From contig CALFWR010000054.1 of the NCBI GenBank assembly GCA_937928555.1, positions 1 through 38,443 of the forward strand: a stretch of 38,443 bases of DNA, read 5' to 3'. The first letter of the stretch is position 1; each line of letters starts with the position of its first letter. This stretch comes from an uncultured Pirellulaceae bacterium. GTDB taxonomy: Bacteria > Planctomycetota > Planctomycetia > Pirellulales > Pirellulaceae. Below the pieces are notes generated by a model. That model searched no databases, had not been told where the DNA came from, and worked only from the letters and a program-made list of their open reading frames with translations. The position numbers were made by a program, and so were the translations under genes. Shown here one piece after another: positions 7,404 to 15,883 of this stretch.

Positions 7404-9410
7404 ATGGTTCAGATTTCATTCCACGTTTGTACTTTGGTCACGGCGTTCCTTTGCGGCCAGTTACTCTATGGACAGGTGACTGACTCCCATCCTGTCGTCG
7501 ATGCAACAACGGTTGCTGCAGAATCGACGGTAGAAAAATCTCCGCTGAAGATCCTGTTTGTCGGGCGGGACCCGGACGCAAAAGCGTTCGCACCGGGCTA
7601 TGTCACTGGCAAAGCCAAAGAACGCTATTCCGAGTTACGGCAGGAACGAACGCCGGCTTTCAAAAAACTATTGGAAGAACACTTTGAGAGTGTCACGATT
7701 TTGTTTCCCGAGGACTACAGCGCCGAGATGTCGAAAAAATACGACGTCACCGTGTTCGATGCGATGCCGCCGTCCATTGATGAGATCGACATGGGCAACT
7801 GGACAAAACGAATCAGAATGCCCTATGACTTCGATTGCCCGGCAGTCATGATTGGCAACATCGCGCCCAATGTTCTGGGGCGAAACGCGATGGGCTTGCG
7901 GCTTGATCATTTGTGAGAATGTCTTGATTCACATGCGCACGGGGTGCGTAAAAGCCATGAAATTTTTAACACGCCAACAAAAGTAAATTTGACTTTCTCT
8001 GACCAGCCAATCTCTAACTCTTATCGAGTATACGCCGAAGGCGCAGGGCTGTCCGAAACCATGCCGATGTGGCGAGTCCAAACCGAGGGCTACCGGGACG
8101 GCAACGGAATGATCACCGGTACGGTTTCCTATGACCTAACAGATGCACCAGACGGAGAGTTCATTTCCGGCGGCCTAAACAGTAAGGGCCCCAACTCAAT
8201 GGCGATCGGTCGACAAGGCAGTTATTTGCATTGGGGCTTTGCTGCCTCGCCGACCTATATGACCGACGAAGCCAAGCTGGTTTTTGTTAACTCGATCCAT
8301 TACATCCGCAAATTTTCTGGCCAACGCGCTTTCAGTCGCTTGGAGTCAGTGACACTACGCAGTTCCATTGACCGTGTGCTGTATCAGCTATCAGACGAAG
8401 GCAATGCGGCGATGGCAGATTTTACGGAAAAGTCGGCGATCAAGGACCGCCAGGCAAAGAAGAAATTGAAAGAGAAAAGGGAAAAGGGGAAGAAGCTCAA
8501 TCCAATAGAGGCGGCGCGTCTGACCTGGGACGAGCCAAGCTGGCAAAGAAAGAATGCGTTGGCACGATTGCCTGAAAGCCTCCGAAACGAACTGGGCGAC
8601 GACCTTGAAAGCTACGTCACGTACTTGAAGGAAAACCGCCGGTACATGTACGGATCGCCCGATGGTTGGTTCGAGCCGCTCAAGCTCGATGAAGATGCGA
8701 AAGAGCTCGGGATTGCAAACCATGACATCAAAATCTTGGATCATTCTATCTCGTTGTTGGAAACAGACCCGGAAAACAAAATGGCCAAACGTATCCTGAA
8801 GCGGTACACCGGTCAGGGTTTTGAATCGTCGGATCAGTGGAAACAATGGCTGAATCGTCGTCGCGATTACCTTTTCTTTTCGGAGCACGCGGGGTTCAAA
8901 TACGTCCTTGATGAGAACCGTGTGATTGCAGACGGCCACCAGAATTGGCTTTCTGCGACCGAACAGACCGATCAGGATTTGATCGAAAGCGTTGAAGTGG
9001 ACGAACCTGAATCCGGCCAACCGGTGGCCTTCAACTGCGTTCTGCTTCCGCTGGATTCAAAGGACGCAAAACGCTTTCGGGTCATCGTGAAATTCAAGAT
9101 CCTTGCCGGGTGGCATATATATGCCCACGTCCCGGAAGGCCAGCCATACATCCAAACGGCTTTGAAGTTAACGGCTCCCGAAGGAGTTGATACAGACGGG
9201 GAATGGCAGCGTCCAGTCGGCAAACCTTCGATGACTAACGGTAGTGTTGTCGTTTGGGAAGACGAAGCCGTTTGTACTCTTGATTTGACGTTGAAGGACG
9301 AATCGCTTTTGAAGGAAACGATTCAAGTCGAGATCGGTTACCAAGCCTGCAACCAGAAGACCTGCCAGCGGCCAAAAAGCGAGAAGGTTGAGCTGAAGTT
9401 CACTCCGTAG
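7404..9410 (+). CDS. Secreted ThuA-like/DsbD-like fusion with in-frame TGA (candidate selenoprotein)
   Basis: Read through the TGA at 7914-7916, this is one 668-residue protein. Residues 1-24 are a signal peptide (MVQISFHVCTLVTAFLCGQ). Residues about 47-300 form an alpha/beta ThuA-like domain (LKILFVGRD, YDVTVFDAMPP, PAVMIGNIAPNVLG, later GRQGSYLHWGF and VFVNSIHYI). A charged linker follows (KKKLKEKREKGKK, about residues 350-365), then an uncharacterised middle part. The last ~120 residues resemble the DsbD N-terminal (thiol-disulfide) domain, ending GYQACNQKTCQRP with Cys649 and Cys654. The TGA falls at residue 171 in LDHL-stop-ECLDSHAHGV. Both halves share one frame, the second half has no ATG or ribosome binding site at its beginning, and domain sequence resumes at once. 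From memory, relatives read D-x-L-C-x-C-L-D here, so TGA would replace a Cys. Selenocysteine or a nonsense mutation are the two explanations. If not read through, the products would be 170 residues plus a dead 3' part. Confidence 0.7.
7914..7950 (+). promoter_or_regulatory. Candidate bacterial SECIS element (TGA plus downstream hairpin)
   Basis: After the TGA (7914-7916) come 17 bases, then a 7-bp stem TGCGCAC (7934-7940) with GTGCGTA (7944-7950; one G-U pair) and a GGG loop (7941-7943). The loop lies 24 bases behind the TGA and has G in its first positions, fitting the general rule for bacterial SECIS hairpins (apical loop roughly 16-37 bases after UGA, G near the loop start). A weaker lower stem TTCA/TGAA (7928-7931 with 7958-7961) could extend it. 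Short hairpins arise by chance, so this is suggestive only. Confidence 0.4.
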
Positions 9411-9570
9411 CAAGCGAACTTGTCGGCCACCCTGCCAGCGGGGAGGGTCGGCGGCTCACCGTCGGGGAGGGTGCCGCGCGACTGGCATTGCCAAAGGGTG
9501 AGCATTGCATTGCGGTGAGTAAAATCATAACCTCTTTGTAGCAAGTGGAGGTGCCGCCGCAAAACCGGCG

Positions 9571-10908
9571 CTACTGAGGCTGAGTCAAGACTTTCCAGAT
9601 TTCGCGAATGCCCGGTGGCTTGCCGCGCATCAGCGTCCCGGCGCGGAACAGTCGCGCGGAGATCTTGATCGCAACCAAAATCGAAATCAACAAAATCACG
9701 AACGACAAACCAATTTCCCAGGTGGCGATCTCTCCGGCCCCCAACCTTAGCGCCATCCCGACCGGTGAAAACAGCGGAATGAATGACAGAATCCGAGGTA
9801 GCAACGCGTTGGGATCCTGAATGAAAACCGTGAAAATCATCATCGGCAGACAGGCGCACAGGATCACCGCCGCAGACAATTGCTGACAGTCCTTGTAAGT
9901 CGATCCCAGCGATCCCATCCCGGCTAGCAAACTGCCGTAGAACATGAACCCCAACACCATAAAGACACCGCTAATCGCCAACTGCGTGACATCGATGTCG
10001 TAGTCAACAAATTCCTTCATCACCATCATCACGCTCCACGGGACGATGGAAATCATCGTCATCCAGATCGCGATCTGCAGCAGCCCGGCAAGCACGATCG
10101 CGAGGACTTTGCCGAACAGTAATTGCTCCGCCGAAACCGACGAAACGATGACTTCCATGACTTTGTTTTCTTTCTCTTCAGCAATGGAAGCCAACAACAG
10201 GCTGGCGTTCATCATCAACGCCATAATCAGCAATCCCGCCACTGCCAGCGGGATGCCCAGGGAGAGGAATTTCGCGAGCATGTTGACCTCTTCGAAGTCT
10301 CCCGATTTTCCGATTTCAAACTCGGTGCTGCCGGCCGATCGTCGCGAGCGTTCCTTTTCCTGATCGGTAAGCCCCGTCCTGCCCAAGATTTCCTTGCCGA
10401 TCATCCGCGAAAGCCAACCCGTTCCGGACCCCGATCCCATCAGTTCGCTTCGCTTTTTGTAGACCTTGAATTTCCCTTCTTCGATATAGTCCCCCGGGAT
10501 CTCGACGGCGGTGACAATGGTTTCGTCTTCGAGTTTCTCCTTGAGTTCTTCAACGCTGGAGAACAAAAGGATGTTGCGTTTCGAAGGTTGAATGTTCTCC
10601 TCGACCATCTTCGCGAGTTCATCGGGAACCTGGTCGGGAATTTTCTGCGGTTCGCTTTCGTAGACAAACACTTCGCCAATTTTTGCATCTGCCAGCGGGC
10701 CGCCGTCCGCCGTCAGAACCCCGGCGCGGTCGATCAAACCCGTTGGCTTGCCCATCTTGCTGATCTCACTGGATGCCGACACAAGCACAATTATGCTGAG
10801 AAAACCAATGTACGCCGCGACCAGTAGCGGCATTCCAAGGGTCACCAGGTAGTATGATTTCTTTTTGACCGTGAACCAAAATTCATGCCATGCGATAGTG
10901 CGAATCAT
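9571..10908 (-). CDS. ABC-2 type transporter permease (NatB/YhaP-like)
   Basis: A 445-residue integral membrane protein. The start MIRTIAWHEFWF overlaps the end of the ATPase gene by 4 bases (ATGA), typical of coupled translation; the longer open frame upstream lies over the ATPase gene and is discarded. One helix at about 20-42 is followed by a ~190-residue, probably extracytoplasmic, charged loop. Then come five or six helices beginning FLSLGIPLAVAGLLIMALM. The segment SIAEEKENKVMEVIVSSVSAEQLLFGKVL after the second helix is the signature of ABC-2 permeases of the Na+/drug-efflux NatB type. It should pair with the ATPase to export an unknown substrate. The stop overlaps a weak inverted repeat GTAGC/GCTAC (9538-9542 and 9570-9574). 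Confidence 0.88.
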   Translation of the reverse strand: MIRTIAWHEFWFTVKKKSYYLVTLGMPLLVAAYIGFLSIIVLVSASSEISKMGKPTGLIDRAGVLTADGGPLADAKIGEVFVYESEPQKIPDQVPDELAKMVEENIQPSKRNILLFSSVEELKEKLEDETIVTAVEIPGDYIEEGKFKVYKKRSELMGSGSGTGWLSRMIGKEILGRTGLTDQEKERSRRSAGSTEFEIGKSGDFEEVNMLAKFLSLGIPLAVAGLLIMALMMNASLLLASIAEEKENKVMEVIVSSVSAEQLLFGKVLAIVLAGLLQIAIWMTMISIVPWSVMMVMKEFVDYDIDVTQLAISGVFMVLGFMFYGSLLAGMGSLGSTYKDCQQLSAAVILCACLPMMIFTVFIQDPNALLPRILSFIPLFSPVGMALRLGAGEIATWEIGLSFVILLISILVAIKISARLFRAGTLMRGKPPGIREIWKVLTQPQ

Positions 10909-11864
10909 GCGTTTGCCTCCTGCTGCGACTGTCCTGCTGGCTGACCGGCCAGAAGCTCTGACCGGCCCACGATCTGGACGAAGATATCTTCGACCGGCAT
11001 CCGGGCTTCTTCGAAACGGGTAAAGCTTCGTTTCTCTTTGGCCAGCTCGGCCATCAAATCGTGCACGCTGTGGCCGTCTTTCAGGTGAATGCACTGCCCC
11101 TGAGCGGTGCGGTTGATCGATTCGATACTGGAAAGTCCATTGGTTTGTGCGTCGTGATCCATGAGGACCTCATAGGTCGTATACGAGCGGCGGATTTCGT
11201 CCAGCGAACCGTACAACACCTGTTTGCCATTGTTAATCATGAAGATTCGGTCACAGAGTGCTTCGACTTCCGACATCATGTGCGTCGACAGGAACACCAG
11301 TTTGCCTTTCTCGCGAAGTTCCAGAATCGTGTCACGGATCAACCGGGTGTTCACCGGATCGAGACCCGAGAAGGGTTCGTCCAGCACGACAAGGTCCGGG
11401 TCGTGCAAAACGCAGGACGCGATCTGGATCTTTTGCCCCATGCCTTTGGAGAGGTCGTGGATTTTCTTGTTCGCACAGTCCGCCAATTCGAACCGTTCCA
11501 GCATCTCCATGGCTTTGGCTTTCGCTTTGGCCCGATCAAAACCCTTCAGTGCCGCGAAATACAACAGCACCTCCATGACTTTGCGTTTTTGATACAGCCC
11601 ACGTTCTTCGGGCAGGTAACCGATTCGCCTTTTGAATTCCAGCGTCCGGTTTCCATTGGGATCACCGTTGAGAAACACTTCGCCGGAGTCGGGGCGAATG
11701 ATGTCCAGCATCATGCGGATCATCGTCGTCTTTCCGGCACCGTTTGGGCCCAGCAACCCGAAAATTTCTCCACCGCCGGATTTCCAGGAGACATTGTCCA
11801 CGGCGACTTTCAGGTTTGCCCCGCGGCCATACGTCTTGGAGACGTTTCTCAGTTCGATTTCCAT
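10905..11864 (-). CDS. ABC transporter ATP-binding protein (NatA-like)
   Basis: A 319-residue ATPase from the ATG at 11864, with GAGGAAC as ribosome binding site; the 68 extra codons of open frame upstream have no such signal. Motifs in order are Walker A GPNGAGKTT, signature LSKGMGQKI (the usual LSGGQ is altered to LSKGM, as in many ABC-2 exporters), Walker B LVVLDEPFSGLDP and switch His in STHMM. The C-terminal ~90 residues (YEVLMDHDAQ onward) form the extra domain common in NatA/YhaQ-like proteins, ending with VEDIFVQIVG. It powers the permease encoded next. The 196 bases between this gene and the divergent sigma factor gene should hold promoters for both. Confidence 0.92.
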   Translation of the reverse strand: MEIELRNVSKTYGRGANLKVAVDNVSWKSGGGEIFGLLGPNGAGKTTMIRMMLDIIRPDSGEVFLNGDPNGNRTLEFKRRIGYLPEERGLYQKRKVMEVLLYFAALKGFDRAKAKAKAMEMLERFELADCANKKIHDLSKGMGQKIQIASCVLHDPDLVVLDEPFSGLDPVNTRLIRDTILELREKGKLVFLSTHMMSEVEALCDRIFMINNGKQVLYGSLDEIRRSYTTYEVLMDHDAQTNGLSSIESINRTAQGQCIHLKDGHSVHDLMAELAKEKRSFTRFEEARMPVEDIFVQIVGRSELLAGQPAGQSQQEANA

Positions 11865-12060
11865 AGTTCCTCGCGTTACGTTCTCGATTTGTAGGATACA
11901 CGATACGCGAATCCAATGAATGGCGGTTTGGAGTTCGCCGCGTGGGGGGCATTCTTTGGTTGTCAGGCATTTTTTCCGGAAGATTCCGGCTTTATCTGAA
12001 AGATCGACGTTTTGCGTTCGTGTAAGTTGGTGAAAGACCGTTTTCGGGCACCACAGGGCC

Positions 12061-12642
12061 ATGAACAATCCGCCTCCAACTCGAGCCAGCTTGATCCTGC
12101 GACTGCAAAGTAGCGAGGATGCCGAAGCGTGGGAGCAATTCAGCGAACTCTACCGCCCCTTCATTTTCCGCATGGCCAAGACTCGGGGTTTGCAGCATGC
12201 CGATGCCCATGACCTGACTCAGGAAGTCCTCGTTCGCGTCGCCAATTCAGTGCGCAACTGGGACGCAGACCGCGAACAGGGATCCTTTCGTGGCTGGCTA
12301 AGCCGGATCACGCGAAACGTCGTGGTGGACTTTCTTCGCTCCAACTCGCGAAAGATTCAAGCCGCCGAATTCGTACACGATGTGGCCCGGTGCGCGGAAT
12401 CGGAGCTCTATGACCTTGAGCTGCGCAAGCAAACGTTTGCTTGGGCCGCTGAATCGGTGAAAGGAACGTTTCGCGGTCCGACTTGGCAAGCATTCTGGCT
12501 GACTGCGGTCGAGCAGGTTTCGATCGAAGACGCTGCCCGGCAAACCGGCCTTTCGGTCGGTGCCGTTTACGTGGCTCGTTCGCGTGTGATGGCCAAGCTT
12601 AAGAAAGTCGTGCAGTCCGTTGACCAGGGCAACCAGGCGTAA
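12061..12642 (+). CDS. ECF sigma factor (sigma-70 family)
   Basis: A 193-residue regulator. Region 2 is at about 22-95 (EQFSELYRPFIFRMAKTRGLQHADAHDLTQEVLVRVANSV, with the DAxDLxQEVxxRV core-binding helix, then GSFRGWLSRITRNVVVDFLR for -10 recognition). Region 4 is at about 135-185 (SIEDAARQTGLSVGAVYVARSRVMAKLKK), a helix-turn-helix for -35 recognition. The linker is short and there is no region 1 or 3, as in ECF factors. It lies 18 bases before a kinase gene with an anti-sigma zinc motif, so its activity is probably governed by that protein; ECF factors genetically linked to Ser/Thr kinases are a recognised feature of Planctomycetes. The ATG at 12061 starts in a conserved frame. Confidence 0.93.
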   Translation: MNNPPPTRASLILRLQSSEDAEAWEQFSELYRPFIFRMAKTRGLQHADAHDLTQEVLVRVANSVRNWDADREQGSFRGWLSRITRNVVVDFLRSNSRKIQAAEFVHDVARCAESELYDLELRKQTFAWAAESVKGTFRGPTWQAFWLTAVEQVSIEDAARQTGLSVGAVYVARSRVMAKLKKVVQSVDQGNQA

Positions 12643-12660
12643 CAAACTCCGTTTCAGCAA

Positions 12661-14247
12661 ATGAAAATGTCACCCAATTCAAAGCCAACTGAATCTGAAA
12701 CCCACTGCGACGCCGCACAACTGCGTAGCGCGATTCAGGAATCGCTGGACCCGGCCCGACAAGCCCGGCTTGAGGAGCACCTTGCCGGTTGCGCGAATTG
12801 CCAAAGCCAGATTGAATCCATGGCCAGTGACGCGGCGGATTGGCAAGTCGTCAAAGACTCGCTTTCTTCGGCAAGCCTCAACGGCACCGGCGATGGCTCG
12901 GGCTTTCATGTGATCGTCGATCCAGACGCCGTATCGGGTAGCAACGCTGCGACTTCCGAAACCCGGCTGATCGAATCGTGGCTGGATCCTTCGACTCATC
13001 CTGAAACTCTCGGCAGCATCGATGGGTTTGAAGTCGAACAGCGGATCGGGCGTGGCGGAATGGGGGTCGTCTACCGGGGTTTTGATCGGGATCTGAATCG
13101 CCCGGTCGCGATCAAGTTCCTCGCGCCCCATCTTGCCGCCAACGGAGTTGCCCGCCGCAGGTTCGCCCGCGAAGCCCAGGCCGCTGCGGCGGTGGTGCAT
13201 CCCAATGTCGTCCCGATTCACAGCGTCAATTCATCACCCGAGCGGCCCTATTTGGTGATGGCTTTGGTCGCAGGAAGGTCACTGCAAAAACACGTCGAAG
13301 ACCACGGACCGCTGCCAGTAATCGATATCGTTCGCGTCGCCCAACAAATCGCTGCGGGGCTTGCCGCGGCACACGAGCAAGGCCTGATCCACCGCGACAT
13401 CAAGCCGGCAAACATCATGCTGGAAAACGATGTCAGTCGCGTGATGATCACGGATTTTGGTTTGGCTCGCGCTGCCGACGACGCGGCGCTGACGCAAAGC
13501 GGTTGGCTGGCCGGAACGCCGCACTACATGTCTCCCGAACAAGCCAAAGGCGAGCCAATCGACATGCGTAGCGATCTGTTCAGCCTGGGCAGCGTGATTT
13601 ATTTCATGGCTACTGGCCGCGAACCGTTCCGCGCCGAAAAGTCGTTTGCGGTGCTACAAAAGATCGGCGGCAAGCCGCATGCCTCGATTCGTTCGATCAA
13701 CAACCAGATCCCCCGAACGCTTGAACAGATTGTGGATTCACTGATGGACAAATCACCCTCGCGGCGAATTCAATCGGCCACCGAAGCCAACTTGCTGTTA
13801 ACCGATTACGTTGCTCACTTACAAAACCCGACCACGATGCCGGAGCCCCGGTCGCCGGCCAAAGCACGTTCGCAGCGGAGGATACTTTGGTCGCTGCTGA
13901 GCATGCTGCTGGTCGTTGGCAGCGTGGCCTTGGCCCTGCAATATTTGGCGTGGTGGATGAGACCGATTGCTGGAAAGTCGACTTCTGCACCGACACTCCA
14001 AACAACCAATGGCCTGCCCTCCGCACCTCCAACTGGAATGTGGCCTCAGGAAAGCCCATCGTTTGCCGCTCGCTTTGATGATGAACTAACCGAACAGCTA
14101 ACTCGCTTGGAACGGGATATTTCCAGGCTCGAAACGACGCACACGATGCAGTACCAGCCATCCGGCAGCGACTCGCTTTCGCGAACCATCGACAACCTTG
14201 ACGCCCAAATCAGACAACTGGAAACGAACAATTTGAATTTTCGCTAA
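12661..14247 (+). CDS. Membrane Ser/Thr protein kinase with anti-sigma zinc motif
   Basis: A 528-residue protein. Residues about 15-55 hold a zinc-binding anti-sigma motif (His40-x3-Cys44-x2-Cys47, EEHLAGCANC). The kinase domain spans about 123-385: glycine loop GRGGMGVVY (130-138), catalytic Lys152 in VAIK, Glu171, HRDIKPAN (244-251) with catalytic Asp246, DFG at 265-267, and GTPHYMSPEQ activation-segment end. A transmembrane helix follows (about 408-430), then a short outer part with a coiled-coil tail (LTRLERDISRLE...IDNLDAQIRQLE). The likely role is to bind the upstream sigma factor by the zinc motif and phosphorylate it or other proteins in response to a signal across the membrane. Starts at 12661 or 12667 cannot be told apart. 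All kinase residues needed for activity are present. Confidence 0.93.
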   Translation: MKMSPNSKPTESETHCDAAQLRSAIQESLDPARQARLEEHLAGCANCQSQIESMASDAADWQVVKDSLSSASLNGTGDGSGFHVIVDPDAVSGSNAATSETRLIESWLDPSTHPETLGSIDGFEVEQRIGRGGMGVVYRGFDRDLNRPVAIKFLAPHLAANGVARRRFAREAQAAAAVVHPNVVPIHSVNSSPERPYLVMALVAGRSLQKHVEDHGPLPVIDIVRVAQQIAAGLAAAHEQGLIHRDIKPANIMLENDVSRVMITDFGLARAADDAALTQSGWLAGTPHYMSPEQAKGEPIDMRSDLFSLGSVIYFMATGREPFRAEKSFAVLQKIGGKPHASIRSINNQIPRTLEQIVDSLMDKSPSRRIQSATEANLLLTDYVAHLQNPTTMPEPRSPAKARSQRRILWSLLSMLLVVGSVALALQYLAWWMRPIAGKSTSAPTLQTTNGLPSAPPTGMWPQESPSFAARFDDELTEQLTRLERDISRLETTHTMQYQPSGSDSLSRTIDNLDAQIRQLETNNLNFR

Positions 14248-14253
14248 CAATCA

Positions 14254-14352
14254 GTGAGCCGTTGGCCCCCTAAGGCCTCGGGTGTGCCCGAGAGCCGCTG
14301 GCCGCAAGGCCGCGGGTGTGCCCGTGAGCCGTTGGCCCTAAGGCCTCGGGTT
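14254..14352 (+). repeat. Family C 34-bp tandem repeat, upstream block (3 units)
   Basis: Three units of the pattern GTGAGCCGCTGGCCGCAAGG followed by CCTCGGGTGTGCCC begin at 14254, 14290 and 14324. Each contains GGCC-GCAA-GGCC or a variant, able to form a small hairpin with a GNRA-type loop. A matching block follows the next gene (15671-15733), so the DUF1559 gene at 14446 is flanked by direct repeats. The sequence just after each block (CTGCGAAAAAC, then CGTCAAAC) is also similar. Confidence 0.8.
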
Positions 14353-14445
14353 AAAAACTGCGAAAAACTTTCCCCCTGGCCAACGCGTCAAACGAACAGA
14401 AACCTCAGCACAACAGAAAAAACAAAACCTCGGACTGGAGAACAG

Positions 14446-15654
14446 ATGAAAAATAGACTCTTTACACTCGTACTTGTCGTCGCAACTTCGTTATCGATGT
14501 CGACGTCGCTTGCCGCCCAAGCCATGGGCGGCATGGGCATGGCTTCCTCTCAAATGAGTGCCTTCGAAAAGGCAAAACAGGATTTATTCGAAGCCAAAAA
14601 CAATGTGCAAAAACAAAAGGCCATCAAGGTCATCTCGCGTGAACTTGCCACGCAATACGACCGGTACCTTGCCGAAAGCAAATCACAAATCGATCAGTTG
14701 CAGCGGCGTCTTGATATGCTCAAGAAACAGCTCAAGCTTCGTGTTTCAGCGAAGAGCGATTTGGTACAGCTTGAAGTCACGAGGATTGTCAACGAAAGCA
14801 AGGGCTTGAGTTGGCCCGGGTCAAGGGGCGGAATGAGCTTGGGCGGAATGGGCATGGGCGGAATGGGCGGAATGAGCTTGGGCGGCATGGGCGGAATGGG
14901 CATGGTTGGTGGCATGGGAATGGGAGCACCAGGCATGGGCATGGGATACACGACTACGTTCGAAGACGACTTGGACGCCGAAGAAATCGAAGACGACATC
15001 GAGAGCAGCAAAAAAAACTTCCGTTCGATTACTCTTGCCTGTCTGAACTACGAATCAGCCAACCAACAATTCCCTGGCAATATCGCAGATAAAGATGGCA
15101 AACCGTTGCTTAGCTGGCGCGTCGCCATCCTGCCATTTCTCGAACAGGGCGAGCTGTACCACAAATTCAAGCTCGACGAGCCCTGGAATAGTGAGCACAA
15201 CATTGGCTTGCTGGCCGAGATGCCAGACGTTTTCAAATCCGTCGGCTTTGACGGGAACTTCAAAACACTGGTCCAGGGATTCGACGGGGATGGGACGGTT
15301 TTTGAAGGCGGGAAAAACGTAACTTTCGGCCAAATGTCCGACGGTAGTTCCAACACGGGACTGCTCGTCGAAGCGGCACACGATCAAGCTGCATTCTGGA
15401 GCAAGCCCCACGATCTTGAAATCGACACAGACACCCGACTCAAAGATCTCTGTCTGTTTCGCGACACGAAGTTGGCGATAGAAACCGACCCGGGCGAACC
15501 GGGCATCCCGATGATCCATTGCGTCATGACTCGCTGCGACGGATCAGTTTTGACCATTCTCAAGTCCATTGATGAATCCACTCTGCGAAACTTCGTCAGA
15601 TACAACGATGGCACCATTATCAATTCGGATGACCGTCGCAGTTTCGCAAAATGA
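14446..15654 (+). CDS. Secreted DUF1559 protein with coiled coil and Met/Gly-rich region
   Basis: A 402-residue protein from the ATG at 14446 (CTGGAG about 8 bases upstream); the frame upstream is repeat sequence. A signal peptide ends at an Ala-rich site near residue 25 (TSLAAQA). A coiled coil spans about 40-115 (QKAIKVISREL, then QLQRRLDMLKKQL). A low-complexity stretch of GGMGM/GGMSL units spans about 125-165. An acidic patch (DDLDAEEIEDDIE) is followed by a DUF1559-like domain: SSKKNFRSITLACLNYESANQQFPGN, LLSWRVAILPFLEQ, MSDGSSNT, and a degenerate C-terminal MTRCDGSV block. Unlike the protein at 4004 it lacks a prepilin signal and begins with an ordinary signal peptide. It follows the sigma/kinase pair in the same direction and may be its effector or sensor partner (inference). 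Confidence 0.85.
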   Translation: MKNRLFTLVLVVATSLSMSTSLAAQAMGGMGMASSQMSAFEKAKQDLFEAKNNVQKQKAIKVISRELATQYDRYLAESKSQIDQLQRRLDMLKKQLKLRVSAKSDLVQLEVTRIVNESKGLSWPGSRGGMSLGGMGMGGMGGMSLGGMGGMGMVGGMGMGAPGMGMGYTTTFEDDLDAEEIEDDIESSKKNFRSITLACLNYESANQQFPGNIADKDGKPLLSWRVAILPFLEQGELYHKFKLDEPWNSEHNIGLLAEMPDVFKSVGFDGNFKTLVQGFDGDGTVFEGGKNVTFGQMSDGSSNTGLLVEAAHDQAAFWSKPHDLEIDTDTRLKDLCLFRDTKLAIETDPGEPGIPMIHCVMTRCDGSVLTILKSIDESTLRNFVRYNDGTIINSDDRRSFAK

Positions 15655-15670
15655 CCAGTCGGGCGCGCCC

Positions 15671-15733
15671 GTGAGCCGCTGGCCGCAAGGCCTCGGGTGT
15701 GCCCGTGAGCCGCTGGCCGCAAGGCCTCGGGTT
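15671..15733 (+). repeat. Family C 34-bp tandem repeat, downstream block (2 units)
   Basis: Two nearly perfect units start at 15671 and 15705, identical in core to the block at 14254-14352. A decayed third trace (GTGAGGCCGCGGGTGGAGTCT) is near 15803-15823. It lies between the DUF1559 gene and the convergent symporter gene, where hairpin-forming repeats often sit. Confidence 0.8.
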
Positions 15734-15883
15734 GAATCTGCGAAAAACCCACTCCACGTTCGAAACGTCAAACCGGCGTGGCACTGGGATCCTATTCAAC
15801 GCGTGAGGCCGCGGGTGGAGTCTACGGAAAGCCTGCTGCTTCGGCTAACACACCGGTGAACAGAAAACACTTCGTGCCCGACA

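Noticed and set aside
7944..9410. Independent gene starting at GTG 7944
   Set aside because: The GTG lies inside the hairpin, has no ribosome binding site, would start in the middle of a domain and lack a signal peptide, while the upstream frame flows into it.
10909..11094. 62-codon N-terminal extension of the ABC permease
   Set aside because: Lies over the ATPase gene, Arg-rich and without a start signal; MIRTIAWHEF at the ATGA overlap is the natural start.
14254..15733. CRISPR array
   Set aside because: The 34-bp units are directly adjacent without spacers and there are no cas genes.
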